This document shows positions 36,910-45,160 of a stretch of DNA of 64,000 bases, one piece after another. The DNA lies in contig NYYZ01000011.1 in NCBI GenBank assembly GCA_002686945.1, positions 31,233-95,232 of the forward strand, in the 5' to 3' direction. The notes under the pieces are model-generated. The model was not told the origin of the DNA and did not search any database. It saw only the letters and a list, made by a program, of their open reading frames with translations. Within the stretch, counting starts at the first letter, position 1. Each line of letters opens with the position of its first letter. Position numbers and translations under genes: made by a program. The DNA comes from Planctomycetota bacterium. Its GTDB lineage: Bacteria > Planctomycetota > UBA1135 > GCA-002686595.

Positions 36910-38685
36910 TTACTTGAAGAGGTAGGCCGCTCCGGAGAAGGAAGCCGAGTTGTCGAATTGGTTTCCGTTCACTCCCGTGGCGTTACTGTCTTCTCCCCAG
37001 GCCCCGACCAGCAAGGTACCGCCGTCAAGGGCGACGCTGACCCCGAACCCATCCGCACTCTCTGTGTCCAATGCCTTGACGTAGTTCTCCTGAGACCAGA
37101 TGCCGCCGCTGCGGACGAAGACGTAGGCGGCGCCGGACTCAGGCAAGTTGTTCAACAGTGTGCCGCCGTCTTCACTGCTGGCCCCGACCACGAGGGTGTC
37201 GCCATCAAGGGCGAGGCTCCGCCCGAAAACATCACCAGCACCTGTGTTGGAAGCCTTGAGGTAGGCCTGTTGAGACCAGGTGCCGTCGCTTCTGACGAAG
37301 ACGTAGGCAGCGCCGGACCTGTTAGACGAGTTGTCGAGTTGGTTTCCATTCACTCCCGTAGCGTTGCTGTCTTCTCCATCGGCTCCGACCATCAGGGTGT
37401 CGCCGTCAAGGGCGACGCTGGTTCCGAAAGTATCGTTACTCTCTGTGTTGGAAGCCTTGAGGTAGGCCTGTTGAGACCAGATGCCATCGCTTCGGACGAA
37501 GACGTAGGCGGCGCCGGAGCTGTCAGCCGAGTTGTCGAGCTGGTTTCCATTCACTCCCGTAGCGTTGCTGCTTTCTGAATCGGCCCCGACCACCACGGTG
37601 TCGCCATCAAGGGCGACGCTCCACCCGAAGAAATCGCTGGCATCTGTGTTGGAAGCCTTGAGGTAGGCCTGTTGAGACCAGGTGCCGCCACTTCGAAAGA
37701 AGACGTAGGCGGCGCCGGATGAGGAAGCCGAATTGTCGAGTGCGTTTCCATTCACTCCCGTGGCGTTGCTTGCTTCATTGGCCCCGACCACCAGGGTGTC
37801 GCCATCAAGGGCGACGCTTTGCCCGAAAGCATCGTCACTATCTGTGTTGGAAGCCTTGAGGTAGGCCTGTTGAGACCAGATGCCATCGCTTCGGACGAAG
37901 ACGTAGGCGGCGCCGGACCAGGGAGCCGAGTTGTCGAGTTGGTTTCCATTCACTCCCGTGGCGTTGCTGTCTTCTCCATCGGCCCCGACCACCAAGGTGT
38001 CGCCATCAAGGGCGACGCTTTGCCCGAAGGCATCCCCAGCACCTGTGTTGGAAGCCTTGAGATAAGCCTCCTGAAACCAGGTGCCATTCAGGTGGCGGAA
38101 GAAGACGTAGACGGCGCCGGAATGGGGAGCTGAATGGTCGAGTTGGTCTCCATCCACTCCCGTGGCGTTGCTGGCTTCATAGTCGGCCCCGACCACCAAG
38201 GTGTCGCCATCAAGGGCGACGCTGTACCCGAACCGATCATTTCCACCTGTGTTGGAGGCCTTGACGTAGTCGGTTTGCATGCTGAGGCCCTGGCGGGTGA
38301 TGATCACGTTGTATTCCCTGACGCTCTCCCCATCTTCAGCGGTCACTCGGACCAGGACCGGGGTCACGGTTGCAGGCACGTCGATCACAGACGAGGGAGT
38401 TCCCGAGGCCACAACCAGTCCATCCACGGTGATGGTGGCGCCCGCATGGGCAGCAAGAGGGGTCAAGGTCACAGAGCCATGTACAAACATCTCTTGGGGG
38501 CCGACCAGATAGGCGTAGGTGTCCGAACTGAACGGCGGATCCAGGGTCCCCGCAGAGATGCTCAGGTCCGCCAGGTCGGCGTTCGTGGAGAGGGCGCTGG
38601 AAGCAGATCCTCCGCCTCCGCCTCCGCCGCAGGCGGCGAGGGTCAGCAGGACGGTCGCGATTGTCAACAGGTTTGAGTTCTTCAT
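36910..38685 (-). CDS. FG-GAP repeat lipoprotein with cadherin-like domain
   Basis: A 591-residue surface lipoprotein. The lipobox is LAAC followed by a run of glycines (Cys19). Residues about 35-130 are a cadherin-like beta-sandwich of the type found in many bacterial surface proteins (ADLSISAGTLDPPF to VREYNVIITR). Then come seven FG-GAP repeats of about 60 residues, each built as Y-L/V-KASNT, FG-SVALDGDTLVVGA, SNATGVNGNQLDNSA and SGAAYVFVRS, probably forming a seven-bladed propeller. Blades are highly alike, so they duplicated recently; the sixth is shorter. The start follows GGTGAGGT, a possible ribosome-binding site. Confidence 0.85.
   Translation of the reverse strand: MKNSNLLTIATVLLTLAACGGGGGGGSASSALSTNADLADLSISAGTLDPPFSSDTYAYLVGPQEMFVHGSVTLTPLAAHAGATITVDGLVVASGTPSSVIDVPATVTPVLVRVTAEDGESVREYNVIITRQGLSMQTDYVKASNTGGNDRFGYSVALDGDTLVVGADYEASNATGVDGDQLDHSAPHSGAVYVFFRHLNGTWFQEAYLKASNTGAGDAFGQSVALDGDTLVVGADGEDSNATGVNGNQLDNSAPWSGAAYVFVRSDGIWSQQAYLKASNTDSDDAFGQSVALDGDTLVVGANEASNATGVNGNALDNSASSSGAAYVFFRSGGTWSQQAYLKASNTDASDFFGWSVALDGDTVVVGADSESSNATGVNGNQLDNSADSSGAAYVFVRSDGIWSQQAYLKASNTESNDTFGTSVALDGDTLMVGADGEDSNATGVNGNQLDNSSNRSGAAYVFVRSDGTWSQQAYLKASNTGAGDVFGRSLALDGDTLVVGASSEDGGTLLNNLPESGAAYVFVRSGGIWSQENYVKALDTESADGFGVSVALDGGTLLVGAWGEDSNATGVNGNQFDNSASFSGAAYLFK
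36912..38275 (-). repeat. Tandem DNA repeat, seven units of about 180 bases
   Basis: The part of the FG-GAP gene that encodes the propeller consists of seven head-to-tail units. They share long near-identical stretches, for example the segments encoding KASNT, ALDGDTLVVGA, SNATGVNGNQ and SGAAYVFVRS. Unit length is about 170-190 bases. Such similarity favours slippage or recombination that changes copy number. Confidence 0.85.
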
Positions 38686-38989
38686 ACCTCACCCTGGTCC
38701 CCATCCAGCTCGGCGGACAAGAAAGAGCAAAAAGTATTTTTGGCGGATTCCTCGTTCGGACCTGGCTTCAGATTTCAGCCGAGAACCCGGAATCTTCTGG
38801 GTGCGATCACGGACGCGGATGCCCAGTCAGAGTGCAAGAACCCAATCGAATCGCCATCGTTCTCCCAGGCACAGCGGGCCCGGGATTTTTGGCATCAGGT
38901 GAGGTGGTCGGTGCTTTGACGGCTGGAGACCGGGATCATGAGCGCAGTCTGAATGGCAGCACCTCGCCAGGGCTTGGCCCCGCTCTGGC
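38686..38989. other. Intergenic region, no gene recognised
   Basis: Between two minus-strand genes. It carries the upstream region of the FG-GAP gene. The AT-rich tract GCAAAAAGTATTTTT near 38730 stands out against the GC-rich background and is the likeliest promoter position for the minus strand, but no clear consensus is visible. No tRNA or small ORF is supported. Confidence 0.4.
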
Positions 38990-40846
38990 CTAGGCCGCCA
39001 CGAAGGGCCACATGATTGGGATCATGAGGGCCGCGACGGCGCTGAGCACAATTGTCAGAGGAGTTCCCACTCGCAGGAAGTCCCGGTACTTGTAGTTTCC
39101 CGGTCCCATGATCATCGCGTTGGCCTGATGGGCCACCGGGGACAGGAAGGCCAGGCTGGCACCGGTGATCACTGCCATCAGGAAGGGTCGTGCCTCCAGC
39201 CCCGCGATTTCTGCGCATTGCAAGGCCAGGGGGGTCATGATGATGGCGGTTGAGGTGTTGTTGAGCACTTGGGTCAAGAGCACTGTGCCAGTCAGTAGCA
39301 GGATCAGCAGGACATGGGGCGTCAGGCTGCCGTCCTGCAGCAGGCTCCCTATCGTGCCTGCTATGCCATCGGTCTGCTCCGGAGTGAGGACTTCCTGTTG
39401 GAAGGCGCGTCCCAGGGCCAGCATGCCGCCCACCAGGGCCAAGACGCTCCAATCCACTGAGCGATATGCATCGTCTGCGCGGACGGCTTTTGTGCCAATC
39501 AAAGTCAGGACTCCGAGCAGGGCCAGGGCGCCGAGGGAAATTGTATGGGAGAGGGCCGCAACCAGCAGGATGGCAGCCAGGGTGCAGACGGTGATCCAGC
39601 CCTTGCTTCCGAAGCGCGGAGCGGCGATCTCCGAGAGCATGATCACATCCCGTTCTTCCCCTGCTCGCTCGATGTCCGGCAGGTGACCTTGCAGCAGCAG
39701 GGTGTCGCCCATCTCCAGCTCCACCTCGTTCAGGCGGGCGAGCTGCACGCCGCTGGTCTTGGAAATTGCCACCACGTTGAGGCCGCTGCGCGTGCGGAAC
39801 TCGGCGGTCTTGAGGCTGCTGTCCACCAGGGACGAGCCCGCAGGGATCAGGGCCTCTACCAGCAGTACATCGTCCGAGACCAGGCGCGTCCCCTGGGCTT
39901 CAACCTCGGGCTTCTGCCGCAGGGGCAGCTCTTCCGAAAGGGCCAGGATGTCTTCCGGGCTGCCCTGCAGGATCAGGGTGTCGTCTGCGCGGATGCGGTT
40001 GTAGGGACCGGGGGCGAGGATCGGGCTCTCCCCGTGAGCTCGTACAAGACCCAGAACCGTGACTCCGTGCTTGCGCAGGACTTCTACATCGGCCACCGAA
40101 CGGTTGATCAGACTGCTGCTGGGCTCAACCAGGATCTCGGTCACAAAGCGCGGCACCTGATAGCGCTCGCTCAAGGACTGGCCCACGGGAGAGTGGGGCA
40201 GCAGTTTGCGTCCAGGACCAACCAGATAGAGGCTGCCGACTCCCAGCAGGATCAAACCCAAGAGGCTGAAGTCGAACATGCCAAAGGGCTCGACCCCAGC
40301 ATCCCGCAGACTTTGGTTGACCACCAGGTTGGTGGACGTGGCGATCACGGTCACCAGACCACCGAGCAGGCTGCCAAATGCCATGGGTATCAGAATGCGT
40401 GAGAGGCTGATGCGCTTGCGCCGGCTGACTCCGTTGCAGACGGGAATCATCGTGGCTACCACGGCCGTGTTGGAGAGGATTGCTGAGAGCAGGCCGGACA
40501 ACACGGTGATGCGCGCCACCAACCCTCGTTCGCCTGAGTGGGTGCCCCGCAGGAAGGCGCGACTCAACAATTTCGCCACACCGCAACGACTGAAGGTGTG
40601 GCTGAAAACGAACATGCATGCAATCAGGATCACCGCTTCCGAGGCGAAGCCCGCGAAGGCCTGCTCGGCATCGAGAACGCCCGTCAGGACCAGGGCGCAG
40701 GCCACGCCCAAGGCCACAAGGTCGTAGCGCGCAAGATCGCAAACGAAGACCACCAGGGTCAGCACCAGCAGGGCGAGCACAATCGAAGTGGGGTCCAGCA
40801 GGAACATGGTGTCCAAGGCTAGCTTTCTTGATTCTCCCAGGAGCAT
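38990..40846 (-). CDS. SLC13/DASS-type anion transporter with two TrkA-C (RCK_C) domains
   Basis: A 618-residue inner-membrane transporter. Two membrane halves, each with a re-entrant conserved loop (SNTAVVATMIPV in the first, NNTSTAIIMTPLAL in the second), flank a cytoplasmic region at about residues 225-410. That region holds two TrkA-C-like domains (EPSSSLINRSVADVEVLRK... and LLVEALIPAGSSLVDSSLK...), each ending in a DTLILQG or DTLLLQG strand. This is the standard layout of sodium-coupled sulfate or dicarboxylate carriers such as SAC1-like proteins. The ion is not known. The start may be 40846 or the ATG at 40807, 13 residues in. Confidence 0.88.
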   Translation of the reverse strand: MLLGESRKLALDTMFLLDPTSIVLALLVLTLVVFVCDLARYDLVALGVACALVLTGVLDAEQAFAGFASEAVILIACMFVFSHTFSRCGVAKLLSRAFLRGTHSGERGLVARITVLSGLLSAILSNTAVVATMIPVCNGVSRRKRISLSRILIPMAFGSLLGGLVTVIATSTNLVVNQSLRDAGVEPFGMFDFSLLGLILLGVGSLYLVGPGRKLLPHSPVGQSLSERYQVPRFVTEILVEPSSSLINRSVADVEVLRKHGVTVLGLVRAHGESPILAPGPYNRIRADDTLILQGSPEDILALSEELPLRQKPEVEAQGTRLVSDDVLLVEALIPAGSSLVDSSLKTAEFRTRSGLNVVAISKTSGVQLARLNEVELEMGDTLLLQGHLPDIERAGEERDVIMLSEIAAPRFGSKGWITVCTLAAILLVAALSHTISLGALALLGVLTLIGTKAVRADDAYRSVDWSVLALVGGMLALGRAFQQEVLTPEQTDGIAGTIGSLLQDGSLTPHVLLILLLTGTVLLTQVLNNTSTAIIMTPLALQCAEIAGLEARPFLMAVITGASLAFLSPVAHQANAMIMGPGNYKYRDFLRVGTPLTIVLSAVAALMIPIMWPFVAA

Positions 40847-41015
40847 TGGAAAAGTGCGAACCCGCAGGAATCAAGGGGCAGGCAGGCGTTGCCGACCTGG
40901 AAAATGGGGCCCCGGGGCCTTGAGTTTAGCGCCCGGGGGTTCGACTGCGGTGTGAGGTGTGCTAGAACCTCATGCGAGGTTTCCTCTTTCCCCGGCGGCC
41001 TCTCCTCTTCAGCAC
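40847..41015. promoter_or_regulatory. Divergent promoter region between transporter and mcsB
   Basis: 169 bases between divergent genes; promoters for both must lie here. No confident consensus boxes were found. A GGTTCGAC near 40939 was checked as a tRNA T-loop and does not fold. Confidence 0.3.
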
Positions 41016-42116
41016 GTGCAGTCAGTACCCCCCGATCCCCAAGACCTGGCTACCCGCACGGGCTCCTGGCTCCAAGGCAACGGCCCCGAGGCTGATGTTG
41101 TGATTTCAAGTCGCGTGCGGCTGGCTCGCAACCTGAGTGGGCTGCCCTTCCGCTCTACCCTTTCCAGTGAGCGCGCGATCGAGGTGCCGAATCGGCTCAA
41201 GGGGGAGTTGTTGGATCTGGCCCTTGAGGGGGAGACCACTTGGGTCTCTCTGGGCGACACAGACGAGATTCTGCGGCGCGTCCTGCTTGAGCGCAGTCTG
41301 GCCACCCGTGAGTTGGTTGCTGGGGACGAGCAGGGTGAACTGACCGGACGGGCGGTGGCATTCGGGGGCGACGAAGGCCTGGCCGCTCTGATTGGTGAAG
41401 AGGATCACATCCGGCTGCAGAGCTTGACCTCGGGACTGGACTTGGAGGTTGCCTTGGATCGCGTGGTGCAATTGGACCGCCAGTTGGAAGCCCGTGTGAC
41501 CTACGCGACCCATCATGACCTCGGTTATCTGACGGCCTGCCCCAGTAATGTGGGAACTGGCATGCGTGCTTCGGTGATGTTGCACCTGCCCGCATTGGGG
41601 GCTGTGCGCAGCGAATTGCAGAAGGTTTTTCAGGCGGCTCAGCACACCGGTCTTGCGGTGCGTGGTTTGCATGGGGAGGGCAGCAAGGCCAGCGGAGACC
41701 TCTATCAGATTTCAAATCAAGTCACCCTGGGTTCTTCAGAGTCCGAGTTGGTTGCGCGTCTGCTCGTGTTGGTCCGTGGGGTCGTGCGTACGGAGCGCGG
41801 GATGCGTCAGGCTCTGCTTGCCGCTCGTTCCAGCGCTCTTGCGGATCGCGTGGCCCGGGGTATGGTGGTCCTGCGCAGTGCTCGGGCCTTGAGCACGGAT
41901 GAGGCCTTGCGGCACCTGTCGGTGATTCGCTTCGGACATCATGTGGGTCTGGTGCAGGGGCTTTCCACCTCTCTGCTCAATCGTCTGGCTTTGCAGATAC
42001 AGCAGGGTCACCTGCATGCTCTGAATCGCGCTGGGCAGATCGAGCCCGTGGATCACTCCGAGCGCCGACGCCTTCGAGCGGCGCTGCTGCGCTCGGAATT
42101 CGCTGGCCGGGGCTAG
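41016..42116 (+). CDS. mcsB: Protein-arginine kinase McsB
   Basis: A 366-residue ATP:guanido phosphotransferase-fold enzyme that phosphorylates protein arginines, marking them for ClpCP in Firmicutes. Motifs match McsB closely: DVVISSRVRLARNLSG, GEEDHIRLQSL, YLTACPSNVGTGMRASVMLHLP, VRGLHGEGSKASG and LYQISNQVTLGSSE. The C-terminal pArg-binding motif RDxxRA aligns with ERRRLRAALLR, so the Asp is replaced by Arg. The start is uncertain: the GTG at 41016 gives the expected N-terminal length, a GTG at 40959 is upstream. No mcsA, ctsR or clpC is adjacent; the next gene is a namZ-like hydrolase. Confidence 0.9.
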   Translation: MQSVPPDPQDLATRTGSWLQGNGPEADVVISSRVRLARNLSGLPFRSTLSSERAIEVPNRLKGELLDLALEGETTWVSLGDTDEILRRVLLERSLATRELVAGDEQGELTGRAVAFGGDEGLAALIGEEDHIRLQSLTSGLDLEVALDRVVQLDRQLEARVTYATHHDLGYLTACPSNVGTGMRASVMLHLPALGAVRSELQKVFQAAQHTGLAVRGLHGEGSKASGDLYQISNQVTLGSSESELVARLLVLVRGVVRTERGMRQALLAARSSALADRVARGMVVLRSARALSTDEALRHLSVIRFGHHVGLVQGLSTSLLNRLALQIQQGHLHALNRAGQIEPVDHSERRRLRAALLRSEFAGRG

Positions 42117-42188
42117 AACCGGACCTCTGTGGGCGAGGAGAGGGGACATTGAATACTTGAAGTCAGGCTCGCGTTATCCTGGCTGGCC

Positions 42189-43472
42189 ATGCGTGCGCCC
42201 ATTTTCCTGGCTCTGCTTCTAGCCCCTGGACTTGTGGTCTCCTGCGGCCTCCAGCCAGGGGATGTGCAGATCTCCCAGGCGCGAGAGCCCGGGGGCCCTT
42301 CTCAGGTCACCCTGCCTGGCGTAGATGTGCTGCTGGAGCTGGGCCTTGATCACTTGCAGGGGCGGCGTGTGGGATTGTTGACCAACCGCACGGGCCGGCT
42401 CCGTGACGGGCGGCGTGCGATTGATTTGCTCTGGCAGGCGCCTGAGGTGGACCTGGTGCGTCTCTTCAGTCCGGAACATGGGCTCAGGACTGACCTTGAG
42501 GGCCGCGTGCAGGACGGGGCCGATGGGCTCACGAATCTGCCAGTGGTCAGTCTTTACGGCCAGCATCGACGCCCGCGGGAAGAGGACCTTGAGGACCTCG
42601 ATCTGGTGATCTTTGACCTGCAGGACGTGGGCGTGCGCTTCTACACCTACAGCACAACCCTCTTCTATCTCTTGGAAGCCTGCTCGGATCTCAAACAGAA
42701 GCGCCCTGACAGAGCGCCGGGGGTGCTGATCCTCGATCGGCCCAATCCATTGAGTTCCTATGGTCCCCGTGGGCCGCTGTCCGACCCCAGTCGCCGGTCG
42801 TTCATCTGTCCGGCTGACATGCCCCTGATGCATGGACTGACCCTTGGGGAGTTGGCTCTTTGGCGTGTGGCCCAGCAGGACCTGGGCGTGGAGCTTGAGG
42901 TGGTGCAACTCCAGCATTGGGATCCCGCCAGCCATTGGAGCGAGACGGGACTGACCTGGATCGCTCCTAGTCCGAATCTGCGCACGCCTGAGAGTGCTCT
43001 GCTGTATCCCATGATCGGAATGCTTGAGGCCAGCAACCTCTCGGTGGGCCGCGGTACGGATGAACCGTTCATGCGCCTGGGCGCTGCCTGGCTCGACGGG
43101 CGTGCCCTGGCGCAGCGCCTCGGGGCTCGGCCCCTGCCCGGGCTCTCGGTCGAGTTCCTGGAGTTCATCCCTGACAGTGGCCCCTTTCAAGGGGAGCAAT
43201 GCGAGGGCGTGCAGTTTCAGATTGTCGAGCGCATGGATCTGAGTCCTGTGGAGAGCGGTCTGAAGTTGGTGCGGGAGCTGATCGAGTTGGGTGGGGCGAA
43301 ATTCGACTGGCGCCGGGTGGACGAGCGCCTGGCACATGCCAGCACCTTGGAGCGGGTTCGGCAGCAGTCCGCCAAGGATCCCGGGCATTGGGAGGTCACC
43401 TGGCGCTCTGGTCTCTTGCGCTGGCGCAAGGGCGTACGGCCCTACCTGTTGTACCCACGCAGCTGGGAGTAG
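42189..43472 (+). CDS. NamZ-like exo-beta-N-acetylmuramidase (DUF1343), lipoprotein
   Basis: A 427-residue protein with lipoprotein signal and lipobox VVSC (Cys19). Family segments: VGLLTNRTGRLRDG, LFSPEHGLRTDLEGRVQDG, VIFDLQDVGVRFYTYSTTL, LDRPNPLSS, PLMHGLTLGELA and LEASNLSVGRGTDEPF. NamZ of Bacillus subtilis releases terminal MurNAc from peptidoglycan chains, so a role in cell-wall turnover is likely, here anchored in the periplasm by lipid. It follows mcsB by 72 bases. Confidence 0.87.
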   Translation: MRAPIFLALLLAPGLVVSCGLQPGDVQISQAREPGGPSQVTLPGVDVLLELGLDHLQGRRVGLLTNRTGRLRDGRRAIDLLWQAPEVDLVRLFSPEHGLRTDLEGRVQDGADGLTNLPVVSLYGQHRRPREEDLEDLDLVIFDLQDVGVRFYTYSTTLFYLLEACSDLKQKRPDRAPGVLILDRPNPLSSYGPRGPLSDPSRRSFICPADMPLMHGLTLGELALWRVAQQDLGVELEVVQLQHWDPASHWSETGLTWIAPSPNLRTPESALLYPMIGMLEASNLSVGRGTDEPFMRLGAAWLDGRALAQRLGARPLPGLSVEFLEFIPDSGPFQGEQCEGVQFQIVERMDLSPVESGLKLVRELIELGGAKFDWRRVDERLAHASTLERVRQQSAKDPGHWEVTWRSGLLRWRKGVRPYLLYPRSWE

Positions 43473-43500
43473 CTGGAGGGGGTGCTGGGTGCTGCGACCC

Positions 43501-43932
43501 TCAGCTGATCTTGCCGCGGATGTAATCATCCATGGCGCTGTTGGCAGCCCGCTGTTCCGCAAGGTCGGCCCGGATCAGGTCGCGCACGGAGAGAACAGCA
43601 ATCACCTTGTCCTTCTCAATCACGGGTACATGTCGGATGTGGCGCTCTTTGAGTTGTTGGCGCACTTCCTTGACCAGATTATCCGGGGCTGCTGTGAACA
43701 CCTCGCGCGACATTACATCTTCAAGCTTGACCGCGTCCGGGTCGAGACCGACCGCGATCACGCGGGTCATCAGGTCCCGCTCTGTGAAGATGCCTCTCAA
43801 GGTTCCGTCTTCTTCCTGGATCAGGACCGAACCGCACTTGCAGTCCACCATCTTGCGCACTGCCTGTCGGACGGACGCTCCCGGGGTCAGTCTGACCGGG
43901 TCGATGGACCCAAGTAGCTCTCGAACTTTCAT
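43501..43932 (-). CDS. Protein with a CBS-domain pair
   Basis: A 143-residue protein consisting of two CBS motifs: VRQAVRKMVDCKCGSVLIQE with RGIFTERDLMTRVIAVG, and VRQQLKERHIRHVPVIEKD with AVLSVRDLIRADL. Stand-alone CBS pairs bind adenine nucleotides and act as energy or redox sensors. It converges with namZ. No partner enzyme is adjacent. Confidence 0.88.
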   Translation of the reverse strand: MKVRELLGSIDPVRLTPGASVRQAVRKMVDCKCGSVLIQEEDGTLRGIFTERDLMTRVIAVGLDPDAVKLEDVMSREVFTAAPDNLVKEVRQQLKERHIRHVPVIEKDKVIAVLSVRDLIRADLAEQRAANSAMDDYIRGKIS

Positions 43933-44052
43933 GCTCTTGCCTCCACGGTGCAGTCCCAGCGCAGGTTCGAGTTGGATTCGTTGCGCTTGCCAGGGCTGCT
44001 CTGCGTCCCTACTGTACCTTGGATTATCAGAGGATGCGAGGGGGTGTCCTGA

Positions 44053-44067
44053 GGGGGATTATCCCCC
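44053..44067 (-). terminator. Short hairpin at the end of the TPR-like lipoprotein gene
   Basis: GGGGGA (44053-44058) and TCCCCC (44062-44067) pair around TTA, which is the stop codon of the minus-strand gene. There is no T-tract, so terminator function is tentative. Confidence 0.25.
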
Positions 44068-45072
44068 TTCTAGGCCATCAGAAGCCGTATTCAGGCCTCC
44101 CAGCAACCGTTCACATTTGCGCATGGCTCGGCGTGCGCGAACCACATCTGGGTGGTCGAAGTCCAATTTAGTCAGGCGAAAAAACTGCTTGAGGGCCTCT
44201 TGGGCCCTGGGAGCATCTCCTGATTCCAGCAGCAACTGGCCTCGGCGAGCATGCAGCCCAGGAAGCGAATCATCGATATTCAGGGCCCCGTCCAGTTCCA
44301 GTAGAGCCGCCTGGTTGCGCCCATGCTTGTAGTGCAGTTCCGAGAGGTGGATGTGGGTCGCAATCATTACTTCCTGGTTGGCAAAGATCGCGCGCTGAAC
44401 CTTCCAAGAGCTGCTCTCAGTGTTCCGCAATTCCTCGATCTTGCGCTGTTGGATCAGGTTGGACTCGGAAAGTGACTGCAGTAAGGCGCGTCCTGCTTGC
44501 AGGCACTGATCGTCGTCACCGAGAAGGGATGAAATTCGCATGATGCCGTTGAGGGCCTCGGTGCCCCCCCGGAAGATTTCCTCTGCTCTTGAGTAATGAT
44601 CAAGGGCTGCGATCCACATGTCCCTGGCTTCGGCGCGTAGCTCGGTTGCCCGGGCCCTGGGGTCGGCTGCATCGGTGTAGGTGTTCCCAGACTCGATCCC
44701 CGCGGCAGAGTCCTGGCGGATCAGTCCCCTGCGCTCCGCGACCTCTCCGGCAACCAGGAAGACCCTGAAGTCCTCGGTCTGGAGCAGGCGCTCCAGGATG
44801 TTGTGGGCTGCCTCAAGGGTCTCGGTCTTGTTGAGCAAAAGCAGACAGCGGGCTTTCACCAGCCGCAAGAATTCGTTCTCGGGGTCCACCTCCAGGCCCT
44901 TGTTGGCCTGATGAATCGCACGGTCGAAGGCGTGCATGTCGTAGTAACGCATGCAACTCTCCCCGTAGTAATCCAGCTTTTCCGCGTCTGTCATCTCCTC
45001 GGGCGCGCTGGAGCAGGCGCTGAGGAGTGGCAGGCAGAGGGCAGAGACCAGGATTAGGGTGGCGCGGAGCAT
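44059..45072 (-). CDS. TPR-like lipoprotein
   Basis: A 337-residue protein from the ATG at 45072, which gives a signal with lipobox LLSAC (Cys19); the open frame upstream lacks any signal. Helix pairs with TPR spacing: YDMHAFDRAIHQANKGLEVDPEN, AEARDMWIAALDHYSRAEEIF, ELHYKHGRNQAALLELDGALNIDDS and GQLLLESGDAPRAQEALKQFFRL. The repeats at both ends are clearer than those in the middle. It is probably a periplasmic protein-interaction or assembly factor. It follows rqcH by 88 bases on the same strand. Confidence 0.72.
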   Translation of the reverse strand: MLRATLILVSALCLPLLSACSSAPEEMTDAEKLDYYGESCMRYYDMHAFDRAIHQANKGLEVDPENEFLRLVKARCLLLLNKTETLEAAHNILERLLQTEDFRVFLVAGEVAERRGLIRQDSAAGIESGNTYTDAADPRARATELRAEARDMWIAALDHYSRAEEIFRGGTEALNGIMRISSLLGDDDQCLQAGRALLQSLSESNLIQQRKIEELRNTESSSWKVQRAIFANQEVMIATHIHLSELHYKHGRNQAALLELDGALNIDDSLPGLHARRGQLLLESGDAPRAQEALKQFFRLTKLDFDHPDVVRARRAMRKCERLLGGLNTASDGLEGG

Positions 45073-45160
45073 GAGGGCTGCTGGTGGGAATGGCATCGGG
45101 GAGCCAGCGCACAGGATACCCCCCGTCATGGACCCGGTGGGGGGGGCAGGCTGGCAGGGG

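Noticed and set aside
36912-38275. Regular repeats considered as a CRISPR array
   Set aside because: Units of about 180 bases lie in frame within a coding gene and encode FG-GAP blades. There are no short repeats with unique spacers and no cas genes.
40930-40975. GGTTCGAC tract considered as the T-arm of a tRNA
   Set aside because: The flanking bases do not form a T stem and no acceptor or anticodon stem is found at the right distance.
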